Below, piece by piece: positions 1 through 5,042 of a stretch of DNA of 10,954 nucleotides; positions within the stretch are counted from its first letter, which is position 1; each line of letters starts with the position of its first letter. A program made the position numbers and the translations under genes. The notes beneath the pieces were generated by a model that worked only from the letters and a program-made list of their open reading frames with translations, did no database searches and was not told the DNA's origin. The stretch comes from Dichloromethanomonas sp964477085 (GTDB taxonomy: Bacteria; Bacillota; Desulfitobacteriia; Desulfitobacteriales; Syntrophobotulaceae). The DNA lies in NCBI GenBank assembly GCA_964477085.1, contig CAYZDF010000077.1:1-10954 (forward strand). Reading direction: 5' to 3'.

Positions 1-450
1 GGATCTATATTGACGTATAGTCCAACCTATGCATTCAGAATCACCAGAGACATTACGCTGACAGCGCTATTTTCAGATATGCCAGTGAAGGCAGTTCCCA
101 CCTTGATATTGGATGATAATGTTACTTACGCCGCAATTGATTCTGAACATGTAAGTATGAGAATACTCGGAACATTTGTTGTTCCAAACGGATATCAAAT
201 CAAAGAATGCGGTTTTATCTCACTCAAAAATTCCGATCCGGGTCTCGGCCTGACCCTAAGTACAGCAGGGATTACGCGGGTAAATGCAACCAAATCACTC
301 AATCAGGCGGGACAAGTACACCGATTAATAAGAACCACCTATGGGGCAGAATTCTATGTGCGCGGATATTTGACTTATGAAAATAGCGCTACTGGAGAAC
401 TTGAAACCATCTACAGTGCGAATATTGTTAAAGCGGTTCAGAATAAATAA
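1..450 (+). CDS. C-terminal end of a repeat-containing surface protein (5' partial)
   Basis: The frame is open from base 1 to the TAA at 448-450, so the gene begins left of the window; 149 residues are visible. The first 25 or so residues, with PTYAFRITRDITLTALF, match the end of a divergent InlB B-repeat / Flg_new-type bacterial repeat (the usual pattern is a PTYTFTVTxDxTLTAxF-like strand ending). The remaining 120 residues form a separate C-terminal module with FVVPNGYQIKECGFI and, near the end, VRGYLTYENSATGELETIYS. I recognise this arrangement from clostridial surface proteins, where such a module closes a repeat region. No LPXTG motif, membrane anchor or S-layer homology domain is visible in this tail, so attachment must be by an upstream domain or the protein is released. 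A TTG at 10 is only an internal codon. The function is presumably envelope or adhesion related; the exact role cannot be told from this fragment. Confidence 0.75.
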   Translation, partial: GSILTYSPTYAFRITRDITLTALFSDMPVKAVPTLILDDNVTYAAIDSEHVSMRILGTFVVPNGYQIKECGFISLKNSDPGLGLTLSTAGITRVNATKSLNQAGQVHRLIRTTYGAEFYVRGYLTYENSATGELETIYSANIVKAVQNK

Positions 451-466
451 GAAAGAAGGGGCGAAC

Positions 467-589
467 ATGAAAAAAGAATATGAAAGTCCGGAAATATGGG
501 TTGAGGAGTTTGAAATAGAAAACCCGCAAGGCAATTTATGCAGCGGCATTGATCCCATAATTGATGTGGGGCTTCCGGGATACGAATAG
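467..589 (+). CDS. 40-residue acidic peptide of unknown function
   Basis: ATG at 467 is preceded by AAGGGG at 456-461, five bases upstream, which is a strong ribosome site and decides this start over a longer in-frame opening at 377 that would overlap the upstream gene. The product begins MKKEYESPEIWVEEFEIEN and ends with a segment containing LCSGIDPIIDVGLPGYE. It is acidic and has one cysteine (about residue 25). It has no signal peptide or membrane segment. The opening K-Y-E-x-P-E-[IL]-x-V-x-E-[FE] pattern resembles a class of short uncharacterised peptides that I associate with Clostridia and Bacteroidetes. A charged leader-like N-terminal half followed by a glycine/cysteine tail would also fit a ribosomally made precursor peptide, but no maturation enzyme is seen nearby. 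It lies 16 bases after the surface-protein stop and is probably co-transcribed with it. Confidence 0.6.
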   Translation: MKKEYESPEIWVEEFEIENPQGNLCSGIDPIIDVGLPGYE

Positions 590-603
590 AATAAAAAACC
601 GAG

Positions 604-630
604 CAGGCAGGATCGTATCCTGCCTGTTTG
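604..630 (+). terminator. Hairpin terminator after the small peptide gene
   Basis: CAGGCAGGAT (604-613) pairs perfectly with ATCCTGCCTG (617-626) across a three-base loop. The following T run on the + strand is short (TTTG), so the + strand terminator is not ideal. On the opposite strand the stem is followed a few bases later by a run of six T (593-598 read in reverse), so the element may work in both directions. It lies 14 bases after the peptide stop and before the next promoter, where a terminator is expected. Confidence 0.6.
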
Positions 631-645
631 AGTGTGGAGAACTAG

Positions 646-674
646 TTGCATATAAAAAGGACGTTTGCTAGAAT
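646..674 (+). promoter_or_regulatory. Extended -10 promoter for the Uma2-LuxR pair
   Basis: TAGAAT at 669-674 is a good -10 box and is preceded by TG at 666-667, giving the extended -10 form TGnTAGAAT. TTGCAT at 646-651 lies exactly 17 bases upstream; it matches only TTG of the -35 consensus, a weakness that extended -10 promoters tolerate. The expected start is near 681, giving a leader of about 27 bases before the ATG at 708. Its place just after the hairpin at 604-626 supports a new transcription unit. Confidence 0.6.
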
Positions 675-707
675 AATTTAGAAGGAAAGATTTTTGGAGT
701 TGATTCA

Positions 708-1283
708 ATGCCAAGATCAGAAACAAATAAAAAGTTTAATTATGCCGATTATATTTCTTGGCCGGATGATGAACGCTGGGAGATTCATGAAGGAGTCCCC
801 TCTATGCTGACTGCTCCTTCCTGGCAGCATCAAGATATATTGGGAAGCCTTATTCAGCAATTTAAAAACTATTTATCTGACAAGCCTTGTAAAGTTTTTG
901 CCGCTCCTTTTGATTTGCGGTTGCCGGAGCCGGGACAAAACGATGAAGAAAGTATCAATGTTGTCCAGCCGGATCTTACTGTGATATGTGATCTAACGAG
1001 ACTTAAAGGCTCAGGATATTTTGGGACGCCGGAGCTAGTGATAGAAATCTCTTCTCCATCGTCAGGTAAGATAGATAAGATCTTTAAATATAAGATATAC
1101 GAAAAAGCCGGTATCCCTGAATACTGGATTGTGGAACCAACTGATAAGACAGTTACCGTATTCACACTGGGAAATAATAAGCGTTATGAGAGGCGAGGAG
1201 CCTATTCTGAAGACGACAGCATACCCTTAAGCATTTTTCCGGATTTTTCAGTAAATCTCAAACACGTTTTTGAAGGTATCTAG
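708..1283 (+). CDS. Uma2 family protein (restriction endonuclease-like fold)
   Basis: The 191-residue product has the family's usual length and layout. Seen: VQPDLTVI with Asp89, PELVIEISSPSS with Glu113, then D123-x3-K127-x3-Y131 and AGIPEYWIVEP (134-144), which are the hallmark segments of Uma2/DUF820. The family adopts a PD-(D/E)xK-like nuclease fold; Asp89 and Glu113 fit the metal-binding acidic positions, so the active site appears intact. The cellular substrate of these proteins is not established. The N-terminal part (YISWPDDERWEIHEGVP) matches the usual opening strand. The start is ATG at 708 with GGAG at 696-699, eight bases upstream. The stop TAG at 1281-1283 is one base before the GTG of the following regulator, so the two are very likely translated from one message. 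Uma2 proteins are often multicopy and may be mobile; here the gene is complete and not degraded. Confidence 0.9.
   Translation: MPRSETNKKFNYADYISWPDDERWEIHEGVPSMLTAPSWQHQDILGSLIQQFKNYLSDKPCKVFAAPFDLRLPEPGQNDEESINVVQPDLTVICDLTRLKGSGYFGTPELVIEISSPSSGKIDKIFKYKIYEKAGIPEYWIVEPTDKTVTVFTLGNNKRYERRGAYSEDDSIPLSIFPDFSVNLKHVFEGI
1272..1276 (+). promoter_or_regulatory. Ribosome site that fixes the GTG start of the regulator
   Basis: GAAGG lies inside the last codons of the Uma2 gene, eight bases before GTG at 1285. An alternative in-frame TTG at 1270 overlaps this site and has no good ribosome site of its own, so GTG 1285 is preferred. The arrangement suggests translational coupling with the Uma2 gene. 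Confidence 0.6.
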
Positions 1284-1284
1284 C

Positions 1285-3729
1285 GTGAAAAGCTTATATT
1301 TTACCGAAAAACTACTATGCGCCATGTCCAAAATACCTGACTATCCGCTGACCATCGTGGAAGCGCCGATGGGTTACGGAAAAACCACTGCTGTCCGGGA
1401 ATTGCTCAGCCGTTCTGAGGTTAATATTCTGTGGCAGCGTATTTATGAGCATTCTCTGAGCAGTTTCTGGAACGGGTTTTGCACCCTTTTTAGCAAATCA
1501 GATGAAGCTGGTTCCCAGAGTCTTCTGAACCTGCAATTTCCTACGGACAGCGCAGCACGCAGGACGGCATTATCTTTGCTCGTACGCATGCAATTGCCTG
1601 ACCATACGGTAATCGTGATTGACGATTATCATTTGGCAGAGTGTGAGGAAACCAACGCCTTTCTTGAGTTTCTCATTAGAAGTGAAATTCTGGATTTGCC
1701 AATTGTTCTGGGTACACGCTATACTGCATTTCCCAGTCTGGAAGAGTTCAAGTTAAAAGGGTATCTGCATTATATCGAAAAAACAGCATTTGAGTTTAGT
1801 CCCGCTGATATTTGCGCCTATTACAAACAGTGCGGGATAGATCTTCAATCTGGAGAATCGGAAAAATTGTATGCCTACTCTGAGGGCTGGATCAGTGCGC
1901 TTTACCTGCTAATGCTTCACTACAAGGAAGGGGGCAGCTTATTTACGACAGCCAGTATTTACAAACTGGTAGAAAAGGCTGTATACGAACCCTTTTCTGA
2001 AGAGATCAAAGAGTTTCTCCTGACGCTGTGCATTTTTGACAGCTTCAACCTGGATCAGGCGGCATACATGTGGAGAAAAGACAATGCCCGTCAATTGCTG
2101 GCTGAGGTTATCGGCAAAAATGCTTTTATCTATTACGATGCTGCTGCGAAGACCTATCAAATGCACAATATTTTTACTAACGTTTTGAAAGATATCCTGG
2201 CAAGCGAAAACAGGCAAACAGGCCTGTATGCAAGAGCAGCCCAGTGGTACCTGCAGACCGGAGAGTATCTAACGGCGATGGATTATTTTTACCGGTGCGG
2301 TGATTTTGAAAATTTACTGCGTGCTTTGGAACTGGATCAAGGAGATAGTTTTTTCCAAGAGAACAAGTCTGTTTTAATTGGGTATATGGAAGAATGCCCG
2401 CCGGAGATCAGGTCCAGGCACCATCTGGCCCTTTTGGTCTATGCGATGTTTATGTTTGTGAGTAATGAGACTGAGTTGTTTGGCAGGACATGCGCTGAAT
2501 TTATGACCAACCTTGAGGCGGATAACACCATTCAAGAACATGACAAGAAAGAACTGTTGGGGGAATATGAATTATTATTAAGTTTTACCGAGTACAATGA
2601 TATCAACAAGATGTCGGAGCACAACCGGAAGGCCTGTCTGCTGCTGAGTCACCCTACTGAAATCTATGATACCAGGACAAGCTGGTCTTTTGGCTGTCCT
2701 TCGGTCTTATACTTATTTTACAGGGAGAGCGGCAAGCTCAAGCAGCATGTTGAGGATATCAAACAAGCCATGCCTTACTATTATCAACTGACTGACGGAC
2801 ACGGCAGCGGCGCCGAATATGTCATGGAGGCCGAGAGGTATTACCACCATGGTGATTTCCAAAATGCTGAGATCAGCCTCCGTCAAGCCATGATCAAAGC
2901 GCAGGCCAACCATGAGGCAGGGATGGCACGCTGTGCCGGATTTGTGCAAATCCGTTTGGCCTTGCTGCAAGGGGATTTCACTCTCATCCAGAAGCTCTTG
3001 ACAGACATGCGTCTGGATATTGTCAGAAGCAGTGAGCATTATTATACCATTGAACTTTGTGAAGGTTATCTATATGCCGTCTTGAAACAAAAAGAAAGAA
3101 TTCCCGAATGGATTGCTGAGGGAAATTTAGATAATACCCGGCTCATGTTTCCGGCATATGGCATGTTCAACATTGTCTATGGCCGGGTACTCCTTATGAG
3201 CGGCGAATACCTCAAACTGATTGGCAGTGCAGCGCATTTTTTGGAGCTGGCCTCAGTTTTTCCGAACCTGTTGGGTCAGATTTACACCTATATCTACCTG
3301 GCGGCAGCCAACCGGCAAATCGCCAGGCCGAAAGAAGCTCTTGCCGCCCTGGAGCAGGCCCTCGCCCTGGCCCTGCCGGATCAGATGTATATGCCCTTTG
3401 TCGAAAACTGTGATTACCTGAAGCCTCAGTTAGCGGAACTGCAGCATAAGGGAAGCTGGCGCAAGGATATTGAAAAGATTCTCAAACTGAATGATGCCTA
3501 TCAAAAATCTCTGGAGCAAATAGCCCGGGAGTTTATGACCGGAAATAAACCAGTTCTGACCAAAAGAGAAGCGGAGATTGCCAAGCAGGCAGCGGAAGGC
3601 TTATCCAACAGACAAATCGCTGAAAAACTATATGTTTCTCAGAATACGGTAAAAACCCAGTTAAAAAGTATTTTTGAAAAACTGGGGATTAGCTCAAGGG
3701 TCTTGTTAAAACAATATATTGATCGATAA
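1285..3729 (+). CDS. LuxR family, MalT-like ATP-dependent transcription activator
   Basis: The 814-residue product has the length and order of the large STAND-type LuxR activators typified by MalT. The N-terminal NTPase has a Walker A motif, APMGYGKT (27-34), and a Walker B-type strand, VIVIDDYH, with Asp113-Asp114. EGW at 200-202 matches the sensor/winged region of this family. A helical TPR-like middle follows (about 310-740), starting with YARAAQWYLQTGEYLTAMDY. The C-terminal LuxR helix-turn-helix is at 757-814, with LTKREAEIAKQAAEGLSNRQIAE and recognition helix VSQNTVKTQLKSIFEKLG. Such proteins oligomerise with ATP and an inducer, then bind DNA and recruit RNA polymerase; the inducer is not predictable here. 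The gene starts one base after Uma2. No sugar-use genes are adjacent, so a maltose role is not supported and no gene symbol is given. No clear terminator follows. Confidence 0.9.
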   Translation: MKSLYFTEKLLCAMSKIPDYPLTIVEAPMGYGKTTAVRELLSRSEVNILWQRIYEHSLSSFWNGFCTLFSKSDEAGSQSLLNLQFPTDSAARRTALSLLVRMQLPDHTVIVIDDYHLAECEETNAFLEFLIRSEILDLPIVLGTRYTAFPSLEEFKLKGYLHYIEKTAFEFSPADICAYYKQCGIDLQSGESEKLYAYSEGWISALYLLMLHYKEGGSLFTTASIYKLVEKAVYEPFSEEIKEFLLTLCIFDSFNLDQAAYMWRKDNARQLLAEVIGKNAFIYYDAAAKTYQMHNIFTNVLKDILASENRQTGLYARAAQWYLQTGEYLTAMDYFYRCGDFENLLRALELDQGDSFFQENKSVLIGYMEECPPEIRSRHHLALLVYAMFMFVSNETELFGRTCAEFMTNLEADNTIQEHDKKELLGEYELLLSFTEYNDINKMSEHNRKACLLLSHPTEIYDTRTSWSFGCPSVLYLFYRESGKLKQHVEDIKQAMPYYYQLTDGHGSGAEYVMEAERYYHHGDFQNAEISLRQAMIKAQANHEAGMARCAGFVQIRLALLQGDFTLIQKLLTDMRLDIVRSSEHYYTIELCEGYLYAVLKQKERIPEWIAEGNLDNTRLMFPAYGMFNIVYGRVLLMSGEYLKLIGSAAHFLELASVFPNLLGQIYTYIYLAAANRQIARPKEALAALEQALALALPDQMYMPFVENCDYLKPQLAELQHKGSWRKDIEKILKLNDAYQKSLEQIAREFMTGNKPVLTKREAEIAKQAAEGLSNRQIAEKLYVSQNTVKTQLKSIFEKLGISSRVLLKQYIDR

Positions 3730-3791
3730 GGGATGCAATTATTTGCTTATCAAACGATATTGCAGATATGGCATAATATGTAAAATTAATC

Positions 3792-3819
3792 TTGACATCA
3801 AATGACAATAACATATACT
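3792..3819 (+). promoter_or_regulatory. Near-consensus sigma-A promoter
   Basis: TTGACA (3792-3797) is a perfect -35 and TATACT (3814-3819) matches five of six -10 positions, with a 16-base spacer. The transcription start is expected near 3826, about 40 bases before the ATG at 3866. This is the strongest promoter visible in the window, and it gives the coiled-coil gene its own transcript. Confidence 0.75.
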
Positions 3820-3824
3820 AATAA

Positions 3825-3838
3825 CAAACATATGTTTG
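3825..3838. promoter_or_regulatory. 14-bp palindrome at the transcription start, possible operator
   Basis: CAAACATATGTTTG is a perfect palindrome without a central spacer. It sits five bases after the -10 box and covers the predicted start of transcription, a common place for a repressor site. A two-fold symmetric site of this size would suit a dimeric helix-turn-helix protein. Its AT-richness makes chance occurrence possible, and no second copy was noticed. Confidence 0.4.
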
Positions 3839-3865
3839 GGAAATATTTTTTGAGGGGTATTGGAG

Positions 3866-4204
3866 ATGGATGATAAGGTTTACAATATGCTTGAAAAGAT
3901 ATTCATAGATATGGAAGAGATTAAGTCCAAGATGGCTACGAAGGAAGACATCGTTCATTTGGAAGGCAGAATTGTTAATTTAGAAGACAAGTATGTTCTT
4001 ATGGAAGATAAATTTGTCAAATTGGAAGATAAATTCGTTCTTTTAGAAGAAAAAATGGATAAAAACCATAAAGCGTTATATGACGGGTACCAGCTGACAT
4101 ACGAAAAGTTAAGCTCGTTTGAAGAAAAGTTGAACAGAATTGAAAATAAGGTTGAAAAACAAGATCTGGAAATAAAAGTGATCAAAAGTTCAGCAGCTAA
4201 TTAA
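3866..4204 (+). CDS. Small heptad-repeat coiled-coil protein of unknown function
   Basis: The 112-residue product starts at ATG 3866, with GAGGGG at 3852-3857 eight bases upstream; a TTG two codons earlier overlaps the region between ribosome site and start and is less likely. It begins MDDKVYNMLEKIFIDMEEIK, then has five consecutive seven-residue units (residues 32-66) of the type LEDKFVL, with Leu or Met at the first place and acidic/basic residues at fixed places. This is a textbook coiled coil; the rest to the end is also predicted helix rich in Glu and Lys. There is no signal peptide or membrane segment, so it is probably cytoplasmic and oligomeric. Proteins of this shape with a similar N-terminal start are common and uncharacterised in Clostridia. 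It has its own strong promoter and a terminator downstream. No partner can be named. Confidence 0.8.
   Translation: MDDKVYNMLEKIFIDMEEIKSKMATKEDIVHLEGRIVNLEDKYVLMEDKFVKLEDKFVLLEEKMDKNHKALYDGYQLTYEKLSSFEEKLNRIENKVEKQDLEIKVIKSSAAN
3959..4063 (+). repeat. Five in-frame 21-bp tandem units in the coiled-coil gene
   Basis: Units start at 3959, 3980, 4001, 4022 and 4043, each coding for seven residues. The third and fourth are the closest, sharing GAAGATAAATT. The first and fifth are more diverged. The period equals one coiled-coil heptad, so unit gain or loss would lengthen or shorten the rod without shifting frame. Confidence 0.75.
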
Positions 4205-4245
4205 TTGGTTAAGGACGATATATTGATCCATAATATTCAGGATAA

Positions 4246-4262
4246 ATCACCCAGTGGGTGAT
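4246..4262. repeat. 17-bp odd-centred palindrome ATCACCC-AGT-GGGTGAT
   Basis: ATCACCC (4246-4252) and GGGTGAT (4256-4262) are perfect inverted arms around AGT. It lies between the coiled-coil stop and the strong terminator. It could be a second hairpin on the RNA or a protein site; the sequence does not decide. Confidence 0.5.
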
Positions 4263-4271
4263 AGAAGGCCA

Positions 4272-4309
4272 AAAAAATCCACTATACAATGATGTATAGT
4301 GGATTTTTT
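4272..4309. terminator. Strong Rho-independent terminator, likely bidirectional
   Basis: TCCACTATACA (4278-4288) pairs perfectly with TGTATAGTGGA (4293-4303) around ATGA. The stem is followed by a run of T on the + strand (4304-4309) and preceded by a run of A (4271-4277), so it has a T run in both orientations. It ends the coiled-coil transcript about 70 bases after its stop and insulates the DUF2442 gene from it. Confidence 0.85.
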
Positions 4310-4352
4310 ATGCGACCGGCATGGGCGCAATCTAATGAGGAAGTGATAAGTT

Positions 4353-4580
4353 TTGCAGATCAGCCAAGTCGTACCCCTGGAGGATTACCGTCTCGAGGTG
4401 CACTTAACGAACGGCAGCAGTATTATTCTGTACGTCCAGAGCAGGCTGGAAACAGCCAGGTTCGCGCTGTTAGCCGACGAGATATTTTTCCGCCAGGCAA
4501 ACACCGACGGCAGCTATATCCGCTGGCATAACAAGGTTGAAATATCCGTCAGCGAAGTTTTTCAGCTAGCCCAGAAGTGA
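4353..4580 (+). CDS. DUF2442 family protein
   Basis: The 75-residue product has the DUF2442 pattern: an opening V-x-P-L-x-D-Y-x-L-x-V-x-[FL]-x-N-G (VVPLEDYRLEVHLTNGSSI), then ARFALLADEIFF, then TDGSYIRWHNKVEISVSEVFQLA. It has the usual length for a single-domain member. Function is unknown; many family members are found in small two-gene units with DUF4160 proteins, but no DUF4160 gene is seen upstream here. The start must be TTG at 4353, because an in-frame TAA lies at 4347-4349. GAGG at 4337-4340 is the likely ribosome site, with a rather long spacing of about 12 bases. No strong promoter is visible between the upstream terminator and the start, so expression may be low or come from within the terminator region. 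Confidence 0.8.
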   Translation: MQISQVVPLEDYRLEVHLTNGSSIILYVQSRLETARFALLADEIFFRQANTDGSYIRWHNKVEISVSEVFQLAQK

Positions 4581-4594
4581 AAGTCGAGACGAGT

Positions 4595-4648
4595 CACATT
4601 CAGATCTGCTCGGTGACCCTAGATTCCTAAGAGTGTTTTCAGAATAGA
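4595..4648 (+). repeat. Direct repeat copy A bordering the 371-bp element
   Basis: This copy begins CACATTCAGATCTGCTCG, continues through GTGACCCTAGATTC, and after a spacer ends with TTTTCAGAATAGA. The copy at 4966-5010 has the same order of blocks with small changes and a shorter spacer. The final 13 bases are identical in both. Confidence 0.75.
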
Positions 4649-4690
4649 CCCCATGAGCCGCTGATGCGTCTCACCAGCAGAAGATGAAAA

Positions 4691-4709
4691 CGAGCGAGAG
4701 CTGAATGTG
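4691..4709 (-). repeat. Inverted copy C of the core motif
   Basis: Read on the minus strand, this is CACATTCAGCTCTCGCTCG, which matches copy A (4595-4612) and copy B (4966-4983) at nearly every place. Copies A and C could pair as a long stem enclosing 4613-4690. Confidence 0.65.
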
Positions 4710-4725
4710 CCGAGCGAAACCTTTG

Positions 4726-4869
4726 CGCCGCTCCTTGCCGTCCGTGGCACCGCGGCATTAGGCCATCCGTGGCCGTCAGGCATAGGAGCGTTACGACGGA
4801 ACAGGATGTTCCTAGTGTCTTGCCAGTCAAGGATGACGTAAGGCAAGACAAGAAGGAAGCGGAGCGGCG
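4726..4869. repeat. Long-range 9-bp stem closing a multi-hairpin domain
   Basis: CGCCGCTCC (4726-4734) is the exact complement of GGAGCGGCG (4861-4869). Between them lie four local hairpins: 4736-4749 and 4761-4774, both with the loop TCCG; 4798-4812 (GGAACA/TGTTCC); and 4816-4850 (TGTCTTGCC/GGCAAGACA, with an inner GTCA/TGAC stem around AGGA). The nesting is that of a multi-branch RNA or single-stranded DNA fold. Confidence 0.55.
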
Positions 4870-4874
4870 TTAAG

Positions 4875-4920
4875 AAGCGCCACTGGTTCACTTCAGGTAT
4901 TACCCTGAGGTTTGGCGCTT
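4875..4920. repeat. Long imperfect hairpin AAGCGCCA/TGGCGCTT
   Basis: Outer arms AAGCGCCA (4875-4882) and TGGCGCTT (4913-4920) are perfectly complementary. An inner stem, CTTCAGG (4891-4897) with CCTGAGG (4904-4910), closes a six-base loop with one G-T pair. It follows the multi-hairpin domain directly and lacks a long T run, so it is not a standard terminator. Confidence 0.6.
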
Positions 4921-4965
4921 TAGCCGCGCAGCTAACTGAGTAGCACCGGCGCCGTGGTGAGCTGG

Positions 4966-5010
4966 CACTTCAGATCTCGCTCGTGACCCCAAATTCTTTT
5001 TCAGAATAGA
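4966..5010 (+). repeat. Direct repeat copy B bordering the 371-bp element
   Basis: This is the second copy, CACTTCAGATCTCGCTCG then TGACCCCAAATTC and TTTTCAGAATAGA. It lies 371 bases after copy A and ends 32 bases before the ATG of the giant gene, so it forms part of that gene's untranslated leader or promoter zone. Confidence 0.75.
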
Positions 5011-5042
5011 GAAATGAAAAGAAAAGGAGTGAGTAAAGGAGA

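Larger units (their letters stand above)
4581..5042. other. Non-coding, GC-rich, inverted-repeat-dense region
   Basis: This stretch between the DUF2442 stop and the giant gene holds no convincing protein gene. Both strands have short openings without ribosome sites, with residue composition unlike the neighbouring proteins. It contains direct repeats at its edges, an inverted copy of the same core motif (4691-4709), and at least six perfect hairpins listed separately. Its base composition and density of pairing differ sharply from the AT-rich intergenic gaps elsewhere in the window. A dispersed, possibly mobile repeat or a structured RNA fits best. I recall similar high-copy intergenic repeats that are often mis-annotated as small proteins in Clostridia genomes, but I cannot confirm copies from this window. 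Confidence 0.65.

Noticed and set aside
325..726. Minus-strand opening of 133 residues across the first two genes
   Set aside because: It crosses the terminator hairpin, the promoter and two supported plus-strand genes, and has no recognisable domain.
1270..1272. TTG at 1270 as start of the LuxR regulator
   Set aside because: It would overlap the Uma2 gene by 14 bases and would need the ribosome site to lie after the start. GTG 1285 has GAAGG at the right distance.
3743..3777. Second promoter with CATAAT at 3772-3777
   Set aside because: The only TTG-type -35 box (3743-3748) is 23 bases away, too far, and a far better promoter lies just downstream.
4289..4531. Plus-strand opening of 80 residues overlapping the DUF2442 gene
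   Set aside because: It starts within the terminator hairpin and overlaps the well-supported DUF2442 frame; its residues show no family pattern.
4619..4891. Minus-strand openings of 70-90 residues in the non-coding region (4619-4891 and 4639-4851)
   Set aside because: No credible ribosome site, they overlap each other in different frames, and they run through the hairpins and inverted repeats. They look like by-products of the repeat sequence.
4595..5010. CRISPR array interpretation of the repeated motifs
   Set aside because: Only three copies, one of them inverted, with very unequal spacing and no cas genes; this is not a CRISPR layout.
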